Positions 24,482 to 37,586 of a stretch of DNA of 64,000 nt are shown piece after piece; position 1 is the first letter of the stretch; the number at the start of each line of letters is the position of its first letter. The stretch is from Phoronis australis. Its lineage: Eukaryota; Phoronida; Phoronidae. The stretch covers positions 138,614-202,613 of the forward strand of contig NMRA01000412.1 of assembly GCA_002633005.1 (NCBI GenBank). Direction: 5' to 3'. A program made the translations under genes and the position numbers. Under the pieces are notes generated by a model that ran no database searches, was not told where the DNA came from, and was given only the letters and a program-made list of their open reading frames with translations.

Positions 24482-24637
24482 CATGGGGCGGCGCACCATG
24501 GGGGGTTGGGGGGCTATAGCCCCCTATCCCACTTTTTTCAGTGCTACGCCGCACATAGTCTGTAGGTGGTGCCCCACAGTGAGGCTGTGGGCCGGGGCTT
24601 TGGCCCGCTCACATTTTTCAGTGCTGCGCCGCCCATG
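24482..24637. mobile_element. 156-bp GC-rich MITE with CATGGGGCGGCGCA-like ends
   Basis: The left end is catggggcggcgca and the right end tgcgccgcccatg, near-perfect inverted copies. Inside, cacttttttcagtgctacgc is repeated as cacatttttcagtgctgcgc. It is far GC-richer than its surroundings. Confidence 0.68.
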
Positions 24638-25155
24638 GAATTGCATTTGAGCCATATCATTAGAAAGTCCTTTGTTAGTTCTTGATGACTGTACCATATG
24701 AAAAAGTTAAGTAAATTAATTCATATATAATTATTATTTTGCATAGCTGACTAGTTTAAAAATATTTTTTAATTCTAAAAAGCAAGAGCCGTGTTACCAA
24801 AAATGCGAAAAAATAACAGGATGTAATAGTACCTTGGAAAAAGAAATGAACCAGAGAGGTTAGTGACTAATTATACCATTAGGGAAATAATTTCAGGATT
24901 TCTACCCTTTAAATACAAAGGTTGAATATAGATGTCTCACACTTTCTGTGGATAACTTAGCGAGGCATTCATCAAAAATTGTACATTAAAATTAATAGGA
25001 CCTTTGATGCCGTTTGATACAACTATTCATTAAAAATTCAGGATGCAGTGACATTTACGAAAAAATTGCAATAAACTATTCCAAGTGTCTGCCCAAAATA
25101 TGCAGAGAAAGGTTTTCTGATAGTTACAAAATGGGCAAACATCTATCACGTAGCT

Positions 25156-25920
25156 TTGAAATTTACTGTGGATAGCTCATCTTATTGGTTGCAGTGTAGG
25201 ACTTTCAACATTCCTGAATGCACCAAAATGGAAACACGGCAGGACTGTGAAAATAAAATGAACATTCTAATCTCTGATAAAATGGAAATCAGTAAAACAA
25301 TCGAGATTGAAAGAGCCCATCGCCTAGGACGTAAAGAAGTTCGTCATTCAACGGGAAAACCACGATCGATCATCGTCAAATTGCTGAAATTTAAGGGCAA
25401 ACAAGTTATTCAACAAAATGCATATATTAGTGTGAACCCATGAGGTCTGTGATAACTACCCGCTTTCGTGTATGTTATACCTGGCCACATAAACTAATTG
25501 TGGTGGCGAAAAGGATGACGTCCTTACTTGCGAACGAATTCGATAGAATTGTTCACTGGGAGATAAATGTCTTAGTAAAATGAACGGTGTATATGCCGAA
25601 ACAAATCTGTTTCACCTTCATGGAAGTATAGAAAACAATCACATAGACTATGCCGTTGGAATTTTAGAATCATTTTACAAAACAGTAGGAGAGTCAATGG
25701 GAATCACCAAAGTTAGAAAAAGTGTTAACAAGAGGAAATTTTAAACGGGATCAAGCCCCGTGATGGAATGAGGAATGTCACGAGAAAAATGAACTTTTAA
25801 AAGTGTAAAGGATTAAATAAATTGCGAAAAAATAAATGTACTATAAATGAATATAGAAGATTAAGGAGTGATTTCAAAAATAATGTTAACAATAAACAAG
25901 AGTTATACAGAATATCGAGC
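25156..25920 (+). pseudogene. Decayed, internally deleted LINE (ORF1 fragment joined to the endonuclease/RT linker)
   Basis: An open frame at 25156-25443 contains KTIEIERAHRLG followed by GKPRSIIVKLLKFKGK, the signature of the RNA-binding region of ORF1 proteins in L1-like and related non-LTR elements. Downstream, in broken frames (about 25580-25920), are a segment resembling the region between endonuclease and reverse transcriptase (SIENNHIDYAVGILESFY), a diverged 'W-N-E-C' segment and EYRRLRSDFKNNVN. The endonuclease core and the reverse transcriptase itself are absent, so the copy is both deleted and truncated. Which LINE clade it belongs to cannot be decided by eye. Confidence 0.68.
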
Positions 25921-27680
25921 CCCTGGAGCCCCCTCTGCGTGCGCCCACGTATTCATAAAAAGAGGCAATGTTATTTTTAACACGGTCAACATTCAAGAAC
26001 GAAAAAACGGAACAACTGGATTGAAATGCGGGACTTCAGCGAAAACGCAAGCCAGGGTGAAATCTTCGCTGCAATACACTAAGAGGTACCGACAGCGTTT
26101 CTTGTCGAACGGGACAATCACCCAAAAATGCTCGATTGTGTTTTTTGATGTTGTTTTTTATAGCTGAATGGAAAATTGCGCGTACCCCAAAAACACATGA
26201 AACGCCCCGTTTTTTTTCTTTTGAGTCGATCGGGAAAATATGCCTGTGTCGCGTGGGAAATTACATTAGTACGTACATAATAATATGTCAATTTGGCTAT
26301 ATGTCAAAAAGCAGGACAATTAGATGGTTTGGAGGGGTAGCGGAAAAATTAAAAAGTGGGACAGTCCGCCAAGAGCAAGGCAATTAGCAAACACACTGTA
26401 AGCTGTCAGCAACACGAAGTACTGGTTGGGGTTCTTTTAAAAGTTAAACTTTTCATTTTTTAAAATTTTATTTCAGTGAGTATATCAGAGCAAACTGCTA
26501 GGCAACAATCAGTAAATATTGCATTAATGAACCATGATACAAACATTTAAAACAGTAATAATGAACGCACGCACGCACGCACGCACATACTTAGCTAAGC
26601 AACTATGAGTAATTTTTTCGAAAGTCACATAGACACTAATTCTACCGTCGTCATCTGAAGTAATACTGGCATTGTGAGAAACAAAGACCTGAGAGTCACT
26701 GACTTGCCTGCAGGTGGCGCAACGAATAGTGGGAATAGGTGAATTACTTGAAATGCGTGTTTTGTGGTCATAATTGAGAACCTGTTGATGACGTCTTATT
26801 TGTTATCAGCCTGTTCGCAGGTGGCAAAGCGATTAGTAAAAATAGTTGAATAAGTTGAAATGTGTGTCCTGTGCCTCTTAAGTAAATTGTGAACAGGTGG
26901 CACTGAATAGTTAGGTTGTGGCCGCGATCAAATTGTTATAATTTAGGGCTAGGCCAGGCTTGGGGGCATTTTTTGGTTAGGTATTGTGTGCAGGCCAAGT
27001 GAATGTTTTTTTTTTTGTATTTGTGAACATGCTGGGAATGAAAAAAGGCCAGTTTCTTGGCTGTAGCTGCACTCTTCTTCAAGATGGTGGCCCCCTGTTG
27101 CAGTTGTGCATTGCTGTGTAGCAACTGAGAAACTGGCCGCGATTTCAGGTAGCCCTCAAACAAGCCAGATTTGCAAAAAAACTAGTTGGTTGACAGTACT
27201 TTTGGATCACATTTTTGGAATCGGTAGGAAATTTGCTTTCGGAATCTAATGTTGGCTTTAGTCGAGCATCGGCAGGAAAGTGGTGATTTTGGGGTGAAAA
27301 TTGCCGATTTTGCATTTTTTTGCCCTCATTTTTCTTAGTTCAGCTTGGTTTCCACTGGGAGTTAATGGGTCAAAAATACAAGAGAGAATAAAGTTTCTGT
27401 GCTCATCTGTAGGGCTTGTGATGTGAAATGACTCAAAACATTTCCTTATTTGCATGTAGTTTTTGACAAAGTGAAGAAAGGGTGAAGAGTGCATTGACGC
27501 GTGTTCTGACAGGCAAACCCCTGTGAGAACTGTTCTGGAGTGTGCCTCCACATGTTGCTAACGCCATGTACCTTATCTGCCAGCCCCAAAGGTGGCGTAT
27601 CGATTAGTGGGAATAGTTGAAATGCGTGTTCTGTGTCTCTCAAGCTGTTAGCCTGTTGCTGACTTCATGTTTGTTTCTCG
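25921..27680. other. Intergenic; no gene recognised
   Basis: Contains an (ACGC)n microsatellite and a few recurring phrases (for example aggtggc...cgattagt near 26710, 26820 and 27590). These suggest an old dispersed or tandem repeat family. No convincing coding frame. Confidence 0.4.
26565..26587. repeat. (ACGC)n microsatellite
   Basis: About five and a half units of acgc. Confidence 0.93.
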
Positions 27681-27697
27681 GGGTCGCAAGATAGGTC

Positions 27698-29560
27698 ACG
27701 TGCGGGATCTCGAAATCCTGAGATCCCGAGATAATAAAGTCGAGATCAGGACTTAATTATCTCGGGATCTTGAAGTAGTTTGGATAAAAATACGATGCAA
27801 ATTAAATCATGAATGCGTGGTCAGGGTCGTCGAGAGAGAGTGGACAGGAGAGTCCGCCAATGGCAGTTAAGGGGGCACGCCGGTGAAGGAAAAAAACGGC
27901 GCAACAGCAAAAAAAGTTCTTGAGGTTTGGGCCGGTCAGCCTCATTTTGACAAGGATAATATCTCGGAAACCCAGGAGGGGCCCTCAAAATTTGACGGGA
28001 ACACTTTAAAAATTGCTACGTACATGTATGTGACTGCTGACAGCTGGTAAAGGACGGCTGGAGGCGTTGTAGATTACGTAACTCTGTACATTGTACAACT
28101 GCATGCAATGTGGGCTGCAGGCATGTTATACAAGAAAATAAATGTTCTAAGGAAAGTAAAACTGTAGTATTAACACTGGCGTTTTCTACTTATCCTGTAC
28201 TCCAAGAATAAGTTTATGCAAGTGCACCTTTTCAATCGTACTCTTTAAAACCTCATATTTCTGTGCCATGACATTTTGATGGGCATATCACCTTATTAAA
28301 TAATTCAAATGGCAGTTGCACTGGAAAATTTTCAACATTTTACGTAATAAAATATTAAAAGAATCAACTTTAAACGTTTGTAAAAACACTTGCGATCCCA
28401 TGTGGCGTGAAACTGGGTATGGTCTCAGCGAAGAAATGTAAGTGACAATTTTAATAGAAAACAACGAGATTTTTCAATTTCAACTTGTTTCGATGTCTAA
28501 TACATCATCATCAGCACAAATAAGCTATCTTCAATCTCGACAAACACAGTCATTACTGAGAGCTCTCAGGACGACATCGCAGCAATAAAACATTAATGGC
28601 AACGCTTACACGTAAACAACTTCCATCTGTAAACATAACAGTCTAGCTTAGTTAACATGATCTGAGGAAAGGACAGAACTCAGATTTATCACGCCACAAC
28701 AGATTTACGTGATTTTAAAGATACTCTTAAGACTACAGTATTACCAGTTTTGCTGGCTGAAAAACAAGAATGTCTCTTACTGTTATACAACCGGTCTCAC
28801 ATGATAGGCCTTGATTTATGTTACCAAGCATATTCCACTTTGGATAGAGATGAAACTGTTAGAGATCTTTTCAATTAAGGTTGTCGCAAAAAGATACTGT
28901 AGGCATGCTGAGGTACGTGTATCACGTTGGTATCATTATTAGCGTTAGGCACTTTCAGTGTTTGTTGCCAAGACTAGGGCTCGCGCGTCGTTACAATTAT
29001 TAAGACATTCACGGTGAGACTATAGTACTACTAGTTTTACTGGCTGAAAAACAAAAATAAAATTAGGCCTCTATACAACCGGTGTAAAATGATAGGCCTT
29101 GTTTTCTGTTACCAAGAATATTCCACTTTGGATAGACATGAAACTGATACAGATCTTTTCAATTAAGGCTCTCGCTAAAAGAAACTGTAGACATGCTCAG
29201 GTACATGTATCACTGTATCATTCTTCGCGTTTGGCACCTTCGGTGTTTGTTGTTAATACTAGGGCTTGCACGTTGTAATAACTATTCAGACGATGATGTG
29301 GTTGGTTTCGTAGACCGACAAATATCGATGCCAGAGCAACAATATTTATAGATCAATGCACCACAAATGTGTCACTTATGGCTAAGAGGTGAAACGAAAA
29401 ACTGTGCGAATCCTGATACTTTCTGCTGTCGATCCAGTGTGGCAATGCGACGCACCAGAAAACTGCTAACATACAGCGACACGCTGAGGAAAATTATCTC
29501 GGGATCTCAAGATTCTGAGATAATTAAATTGGGATCTCAAGTCGGGATCAGGCAATCTGG
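27698..29560. mobile_element. Possible 1.8-kb TIR element with ATCTCGGGATCTC-type ends
   Basis: The left end region holds cctgagatcccgagataat (from 27717). The right end region holds attatctcgggatctcaag (from 29492), its near-exact reverse complement. Each end also carries further gggatct/agatccc repeats in both orientations. The interior has no transposase frame but contains a direct duplication of about 280 bp. Outer limits are uncertain. Confidence 0.45.
28736..29300. repeat. Diverged direct duplication, two copies of about 280 bp
   Basis: Copy 1 from about 28736 (ccagttttgctggctgaaaa) and copy 2 from about 29028 (ctagttttactggctgaaaa) share gataggcctt, tattccactttggataga, gatcttttcaattaagg and tagggct in the same order and spacing. 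Confidence 0.85.
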
Positions 29561-32358
29561 CCACAGCTTTATCAGAAAAAAAACAGCAAACCTGTTGCTT
29601 TCAGGTGAAAGCAACAGGTTGACATTTTTGTTTCTGAACTTTTGAACTCATTGTCATAAAAGCTTTGTTGCATCCCTTTTGAGGTGAACAACAAGTTTTA
29701 TATTGGTTTGACTACATGAAGCTTCAAACACATGTCAAAATGGTTTCTTTACCCACGCCAAGGTTAGTGGCCATATGCTCTCCACGATATTGTGTCGTTT
29801 TATAGCAACGAAGAAACACAAAAACAAAATGACTATAAGATTAGTAGTATATGTTTGCATAGTGGACACCACTGCGAAGATTTATTAGTATAACCAGGTC
29901 ATTGGGGATATGGCAGGAAGCCTGGTGTGTCCTCAGAATGCCTCAGAATGGAACACCCCACAATCCTATTGGGAAGACGGATATAACTGAGAGATGAGAC
30001 AGATGTTATGCTGTCTGGCTTATGAGTGGTGTGACCAATGATCGAGCTATACATATATATCGTTCTATATTTATCTCATTAGGCGTGACACCTGGGCCCG
30101 GAGTCTATCTTCGAACTTTTGGCGAAATGGAACTCGAAATTGTTTTTCACATTTCCCTTCTACTTGTGTGCCTTCTGTTCTCAGTGTACTCTGTGTTGCA
30201 GGGCCTATCGGTTCCCCAGTCGGGCCGCAAAGATGCGTGTCTTAACACAGTGTAACTGAGGACCTCAAGATCCGAGATACAAACTCGACCAAAACTCAAA
30301 AGCACAGTTTATGAGTTCAAACTCGAAACTAAAACTGTACACGAGCACCTCCCGTAGGCAGGCGTTGAGTTCGCGGCACAAAAGTAGAACGTACTGGTAT
30401 ACCCGAGTCAAAAATATTTTCGAGTTCCATTTCCATTAGAATTGTTAGATCCCGGTTATCCCGTATGTTCAGATCCTGCCTCGTGTTTAGGTACGTGCGC
30501 TTTAGGTAAATTCAGTAAAACTTTTCCATAATTCCCATTAATTTTGCCTAACAAAATTAATTATTTGACAAAAGCCCCACGGATTAAGTAATCTCTAAAG
30601 AACCGTTAACATAGCAAATGTCAAAACAGAAACATCAATACGTGAGATTGTAACTCCATGTCGTCAATTATAAAAATCATAAAAAGACACAAAACCAAGT
30701 AATGACTGCAGCGAAGTGCAATGCGATCATTTTAGACAAAAGGTCGTTGTGGCCCATTGCGGCCGGCGGAAGTGTTGCTGTTGAGGGGGACTGGCTCAGA
30801 AAGTGACTCGTGGTCAACCTCATTGACCTAAAGGCTCACGTCCATCAGCTTAAAGAGCTACAACGAACAGTTTGTAATGGAGTCAGTTTTCCGTTAGAAA
30901 TGTTCGTTCACCATCAATTGTCACAAAAGCGTGTTATTCAATATCCTTCAGGTTCAACTGTCAACTAATCTCTTGAAGTACATGCTGTGTCGCTTTCCTA
31001 CGGTTTTTCAATGGACTGTAGCTGTTCTGCACACTGAGTCATACATGTACAGCCGATAGTCGTTATTCGATACACTAACACCAGTGACTTAATCAACCCC
31101 GGGTCGGCAAATTACACCCATCAAACATGGTAAACATTGTGTAGTTTCTCGGACCTCAGATATTTTATCACTGTACAATTCTAACCGAATGAGTCAAACA
31201 ATTTACTGAAGCAAACGGTAAGATTACCAGAATGAAGCTAAATTCAACGTTTCCAAACGGTTATTGGTGGCAAGCTCGTTCAAAAGGTACATGTAAGGTG
31301 AACAGTTTACAAGGAATTTCAACACATGACATAGTCCACCTTTGTGTCAGGTTATGTACTGTACATTGTAGGGCCATACTGACTATGTCTGAGCATAGAC
31401 AAATAAGCACAAAACTACAGATTTTAACATTGTCAGTAAAAGAATATATTTTCTGAAAGTAGAAAGCCTGAAAATTTTGATTTTGGAATTAGTTTACCAA
31501 TATGCCCTCAATTGGTAACGGGATCATGTATAATTTAGTAAAGTTTAGCAAAAAAAGGTACATTGATAGCAAAACAATAGTGTCAATAACAATAATTTTA
31601 TTTGGTTAATAAATGCTCAAAATGAGATTTCAAAATCGCTGTTACAGGTTTCTAAAATACCATTTCGTTTTCGTTCCATACATTTTCATGAATATCATAA
31701 AAGTCCTATTTTGATAGCCTCTTTGTACAAAAGTACATGTGCCAGTGGGGCATTTTAAAAACATTTCCTGACAGCGTTTTGGAGAATGATGCATAAAGCA
31801 TAATTTAGTAAACGCTTCATATGGAAACGAGCAGCTATTGTTGAGATCTGACGTCAGCTCAAGGTAGTCGAATTTGGACATCCTTCTTCTAGGGGCCTAC
31901 AGCACGAAATCGGGCTAAGGCTAAACGTCAGAAAATCTGTCTGGGCATCGCGAAACCCAAAAACAGTAATCCGTAGCCTGCTCGGCAGCAGATTAAAAGA
32001 CAAAGACCAAAGGCGAAAAAACTCTTTTTTGGCTACAGAATCTTCGAGAAACAGAATCCATAAGTCTCCCTTTTGCAAATTTATGATGACTTGCATATAC
32101 ATGTGCATGAATTATTGTTAGTTCAACGGATGCGGAAAAATGAGAAAGGCTTTTGTATAAAGGAGGAGTCAACGCAGCGTAAGTCGTCAGCATCTTAACG
32201 ATTTTTTACTCGTCTCTCCTTTTCGTAAAATACTGGGATTTTTTATGCTTCACTCAAACCAGTTTCGATTTCCAGTTTTAAACGCCTGAGCGATAAAGAA
32301 CAGGTCAGGACAAAAGTGTTCGCGGTATTCAGATGACAAGATTTATATGTAATTTATG
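29561..32358. other. Intergenic, no gene recognised
   Basis: Short frames only, none with recognisable domains. Confidence 0.45.
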
Positions 32359-32543
32359 GCGCTCATCGGTAGTTAAGGCACTCATCGGTAATTAAGGCAC
32401 TCATCGGTAGTTAAGGCACTCATCGGTAGTTGAGGCTATCATCGGTAGTTAAGGCACTCATCGGTAGTTAAGGCACACATAGGTAGTTAAGGTACTCATC
32501 GGTAGTTAAGGCACTCATCGGTAGTTGAGGCACTCATCGGTAG
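32359..32543. repeat. 19-bp tandem array, nearly ten copies
   Basis: The unit is gcactcatcggtagttaag with occasional changes (ttgag, ctatcat, cacatag). Nine full units and one partial, head to tail with no unique spacers. Confidence 0.95.
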
Positions 32544-32872
32544 CCTCTTCCTGGTGCACAGCTTTGACGCATATGGGTCTAGAAAGAACGTTCGGAATGC
32601 CGTGGTCAAAATCGCCACCGGGGATACTTCACCGTGTTCATGACAAGAGTGCACCTTTTGACTGCCTTCATAAATGTTTCGTATCAGAGCATGTACGAAC
32701 TTCCATCACACAGCAAAGTCAGGTCGGTTAAAGTGGTTATAATTTAACCAGCATACCATCCAAGAAAAGCGAGTTTCTACAGTTATAAAACTGGTCTCAA
32801 CTTTTTCCTTGCTCAATCCGTGAGAAATGCTAGGTGGCGACATCGGCTTTACTAGAGTTAAATTGTTACCAT

Positions 32873-33026
32873 AAGTGGACCCAGGGGGTCAAGGGGTCCA
32901 GACTCCCCCTTTTTCCCTTGATTTTAGTGATACCAAAATCTAGAATTTTCAAACTGTTGACTTGGACCCCTTTTTAAAATCCTTGATCCGACCCTCTTTT
33001 AAAAAATCTGGATGCGCCCCTACTTA
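32873..33026. mobile_element. Degenerate small repeat with tccgcccct-type end
   Basis: The left side has taagtggacccagggggtc and the right side ctggatgcgcccctacttac. Both resemble the ends of the better-preserved 165-bp MITE at 63546-63710. Limits are approximate. Confidence 0.4.
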
Positions 33027-36000
33027 CGAAATAAATGGGCAGGATTCCGACGCTAGATCAGGCTGATCTAATTAGTTGCTGTCAAGACTTCTTATCAAAC
33101 GCTGACCGCCACTCGGTCAATTCATGTCAATTTGTCATCAACTTGTCCTCTGGTGAATTGTCCAGCTTAGCGTAACAACTAGCCAAGGGGAATTAACGGT
33201 TTCTCATTTTTCATAGTGTTTATTTGCGTTGTATGTGGCGTATCACGGTTTTTATAAGTGGAAAAGTTTGTACATCTGTATGTTTCCACCGCTATTGGTA
33301 CCTCTGCCAGTGTAAATGTACTAGGCTCAAAAGGTGCAGAAATGTTCCCGTCGCCGGAAATACTTCAAGGGCCAATAATGCAGAAAATCTGCTTCATTGA
33401 ATTTTAAAGCTTGTCCTGGTTCCACTAAGGACATGGATCCCAAACCCTAGACCTTTTCAATCGCAAACCTTTTCAAAAACGACCGAGCGTATTATTTGAA
33501 TTTTGCTCCTGACACCGAAAATCATACAGTCATTCTCTAGAATATCAGTCCCGACTTAACGCACATAAATATCCGGGAGTAAATTCCTCGAATCAGTAAA
33601 GGGTAAGACGTATCACTGACGAATCGAGGATGTCAATGGAGGCGGTCTATGTTTGTTCCAACACTTGACACTTGCTTATCCGATAGTACATGTCAAGCTG
33701 TTCCAAAACCACTACATTTTTTACTTTTTCATTTGACGAATCACTTGTTTGTTTAGCAAACTTCTTGTCTATTTGTCAAATCACTTGCCTTATTGGCAGT
33801 GTTTACGATTCAGGTGTACCGGTAACTTGAGCCCTCTGCTTTAGCCTGTCTGAGGGGCCCCGGAGTTTGTAACTGAGCTACTTCCGGTAGTCACAATTTT
33901 TACCCCACAATTTCCGATAACTTTTGAGCTGACCAACCCTGGTTCATTCAGTCCCACTAACCCTAACCCTCTCCCCCCGTCGACACAATGTCCTCTCCCG
34001 TCGTGGTCGGCCATAGTTTCTGATAAACACCCATCTAATCCTCTCCCCGACCTCGGTTGCCATTTTCACGAAAATTTGAAAAAGGAGGTCCCCCGTAACT
34101 GCAACGCATGTCCTTTGTTTTTAAGGCTCTTAAGTTACATGCCTACAGCTAATTAACTAAAAAAATATCTGGTGTAAAAGGACTCAGAGTTTCCTGGAAT
34201 CAGTATCCAGCATACTTATATTTGATTGAAGCATCTGAGTAATTCACCGAATAGCCGGTCCCCTATGGCCGGTCGATACAAGCAGGTGGAACACTAAACC
34301 CGGAGGGGCCGTGGTTTATAGGCCTCTGCGTGTTACACTTGCACTGAGTCGAATCCCTTCAAATTGACCGGGAATGATAGATTTTGATGATGATGGCGTC
34401 TATAATGGTGACTATACTGTGTGTATCAGATTAATGGCTGCGTTGAAGCCGCTCCAAGGTGGTGATGATGACATGGTGATCAAGCAGAGCCGTTATGAGC
34501 ACTGATGACGACGACGATTGTGACGGGGGGGGGGGGTAGGGGGGGTAGGCTTGNGTGAACGGGCCGTGCAACATGGACGCTTTTTGGAATCATCAGGAGG
34601 CGGTATTTTGCCGTTGACGGTGACTATCCAATGAAGGTAGCAGTGGTATGGTGGATGATGATGGCAAGGATTATGAGGGAGATGACACTGGTGGTGATGA
34701 TGATGGTCTGGCGACTGTTGACCACGAGTAGTACTGACTGATGAACGCAAGCCGGATGATAATGATCGCCGAACATAGATTCACATTTCACACACAAGCT
34801 CTATCTTGATTTGTCGCACGTATAATTATTAAGTCAGTTCACTTTCTATGAGCACTGTCAATTTTCTCCGTCATCAGCAATGATTAGCTACCGGCATAGA
34901 TTGAGTGACGCTAATACAAATCAACACAGCCGTGCAAAGGATCTCATCGCCACAGAAATAGCATAACACTTACACTGCCCAACGTCGCCGCATGGAAGCC
35001 GCGTTGAACTTGGTGTCACTAGAAATAAGGTATGTAGTTTTAATAACTAATCCACCAGCATTATCACGCGCTCAAGTGTTTTACTGCATTTAAGGATTTC
35101 TCCACAGAATGGGTCTAATTTCATAGCAACGCAATCGAATAATTAAGCTCAATCAATTGGTTAACATACTACTAAGGCTACATGTAAGGAATAGCGAGTG
35201 TAACCGTGCTTTCCCTTCAGCTCTAATCATGATCCAGTTATGTTGTATTTATTTAATTGATTTTCTGAGACATATCGTCTCAAAACAAGTGTTTAGTAAA
35301 TCGAACCAGGGACTTTAAAGAAAGTGATAGCGTGTCAGCAGACAGTTTTGAAGAATCATTGGCTTATTGTCCGGCTACAACAATTCCAGAAAGAAACGAT
35401 GGTTCTTTCTTACAGCTAAGACCAGACCTTGCACGTACAATATTCGTCTCACTTAGTTACGATGCTTGTCTCTCTGATCTTTCAAGACACTTTTCCCTTG
35501 TTTTCACTAAAGAGACTCGCCAATCGGAAGATTAAACTATACAATGTAGTGTCTATTTGAGTGTTCTAATATCAAGGGTTGGTTTAACGTTCAGCAGTGC
35601 CATTCAGTTGCAGGTGCCATTTCGTTGCGCCTTAGTGACCGAATTTCGATTCACGATGGAATACATTTTATTGCGTCTTTTATTGCGGAGATATTGATAT
35701 GAAGCTACATGTAGAATGACGGCACTGGATTCGTAAGGCGTTTTATAAACTTTATCGATAAATCTGCATTTGAGGGGCGTTGCTCTTCACCTGCGCTGGT
35801 CTGGCTGCCGCTAGTATGCTGGTACCAGTACATGTATTTTCATTGGAGTAGTCAATTATTTCTCGGACTTATTTTTCTGGCAGCATATGCATCTGTGACT
35901 AAATCCCATGGGCGGTTGTGCTCCGAAACAATGCTGAAGAGATGCGGAACATGCCGTTTACAAGGGTGGCTGTCATGACTATTCACGGAGGGGTGCACGT

Positions 36001-36590
36001 TGGGAGTCAATAATTTGACAAAAATTTCCCTTTTCTGAGTACACAAATCTACATTTTGTACTGAAGGGTTTTTAACATGGTCTCCAGCTTTGGTTATAAA
36101 AGATGCACTGATCATGTTTGACACATGTCCGGCATCTCTTTTCGTAGCCTACTCTCAAAGTTCTTCTGTTCAACTGAATGATTAAGTTTGTGGAATTAAC
36201 CCCTATACTAAAGAAAAGTGTCTCAGGCACAAACTGAACACTGAACTGAAAGGGTCATTTTTTCACGGACGCTGTCAATAAATGGGTTCCCTTTTCAAGT
36301 GGCCTCTCTAAATGGGCGGGAATCCTAGTTTTCCAGCAGAGCTGCACCTCGTCCTTATAGTCAAGTATGGAATTGAAAGACTCCAAGTTTAAATCAGCAC
36401 CATATTGGTAAGCGGATGTTGCCACACATGTTAAATCCAAACCAAGACAATATCCGGGTTCTTTTCATATTGGCTGTCGCTCGAGCAGGGAGAGCACGAA
36501 AGTAACTCCTGACTTATTATGACTCAGATTTGGTGGCCACTTTCAATTTCTACATAGTGGTTCATTAATTTAAAAGCAGAGGAAAACATT
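33027..36590. other. Intergenic, low-complexity patches, no gene recognised
   Basis: Includes gat/tgg-rich trinucleotide sequence (about 34380-34720), a G-run (34525-34547) next to the N at 34553, and otherwise unremarkable DNA. The His/Pro-rich minus frame at 34493-34750 is a consequence of the low complexity. Confidence 0.45.
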
Positions 36591-36871
36591 CCATGCGCGC
36601 ACCAAGAGCCCCCCCATTTGGCGAAGTGGACAAAAAGGTCCGCCTCACAGAAACAAAAAGTCCGACAAAACGAGACAAAAAATCCACTAATCAGACGCAA
36701 ATGCACAATTCGCAGCTGTGGACGTGGTACCCCGTTTTTTTGCGTAAACGCACAATTCGCAGCTGTGGAGGTGGTACCCCGTTTTTTTTGGTTGTTCGGC
36801 TGCTTTTGTCGGTAAAAGGTCCACATCGTCGGAAATTCGAGCCCCCATATTAAAGGCTGGGTGCGCGCATG
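36591..36871. mobile_element. 281-bp element with CATGCGCGCACC inverted ends and an internal 47-bp duplication
   Basis: The left end is catgcgcgcacc and the right end ggtgcgcgcatg, a 12-bp perfect inverted pair. Inside, gcacaattcgcagctgtgga and ggtaccccgttttttt recur at a 47-bp spacing (36703 and 36750). No target duplication was noted. Confidence 0.6.
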
Positions 36872-37175
36872 CATTCCACTGTCAGGCCCTCCCATTGTTT
36901 GATTAGTTTAAAGGCGAAGGCAACCCTTTTTCGTGTGATTTTTAGCAAAAATAAGGTTTGTTGATTATCCCAATATATTTTTCACTAATTTACTGCTTTT
37001 CGTAATTTAATTAGTTACTCGTCGTCTACTCCGGAAGTGACGTTTTAGGAGGCAAGAATTTCGCGCCAATTTCTTTCCATATAGTCTGACTGTGAGACCA
37101 GTCGAGTCAGTCATTGTTCTACCTCGGATGTGATAAGTTCGGTCGTCGTTTGCTTTTGCTTACGAGTCAGTCAAC

Positions 37176-37586
37176 ATGCCACGCTGTTGCTGCGTACTGG
37201 GGTGTACTCATTATCGTCTCACGTACAGAGGAAGAACTGTTCCACTTGCCCGAGTGTCCCGCGACACACTCCCACTGGAGGGTGATCTGAGCACCCAAAC
37301 TGCTTACATCCCGCCGTATGACTCCCTCGCCACAAACCTGGCACCTTCCAAAGAGCTCCAACACAAGTCCACAATAAACTTATCAAAATTAGGCTCACCG
37401 ATCTATTCATTGGATGACGAACTGTCCTCTTCACTGGGTGTCGAACAGGGCCTGTATTCACTCCCACTACTCAACATCGCTGCAGGGCTGCTTACAGGCT
37501 CTGGGCTAGAGACAACAGCACAGGGCGAATCACTGCTAGTTCCCGGAATTGCACGCAATGTGAGGTACGTTCGGAGGCACGGGTGA
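37176..37586 (+). pseudogene. THAP N-terminus fragment in the left arm of Kolobok-like copy 1
   Basis: The frame starts MPRCCCVLGCTHYRLT, the first zinc-ligand pair of a THAP C2CH finger, then loses THAP similarity after about 20 residues. The remainder has no conserved FP, W or C-x2-H-F elements and is read-through of the antisense side of the element. It arose because the start of the THAP exon lies inside the long inverted repeat. Confidence 0.6.

Noticed and set aside
34493-34750. His/Pro-rich minus-strand frame
   Set aside because: It is produced by gat/tgg trinucleotide low complexity and a G-run, and crosses an N.
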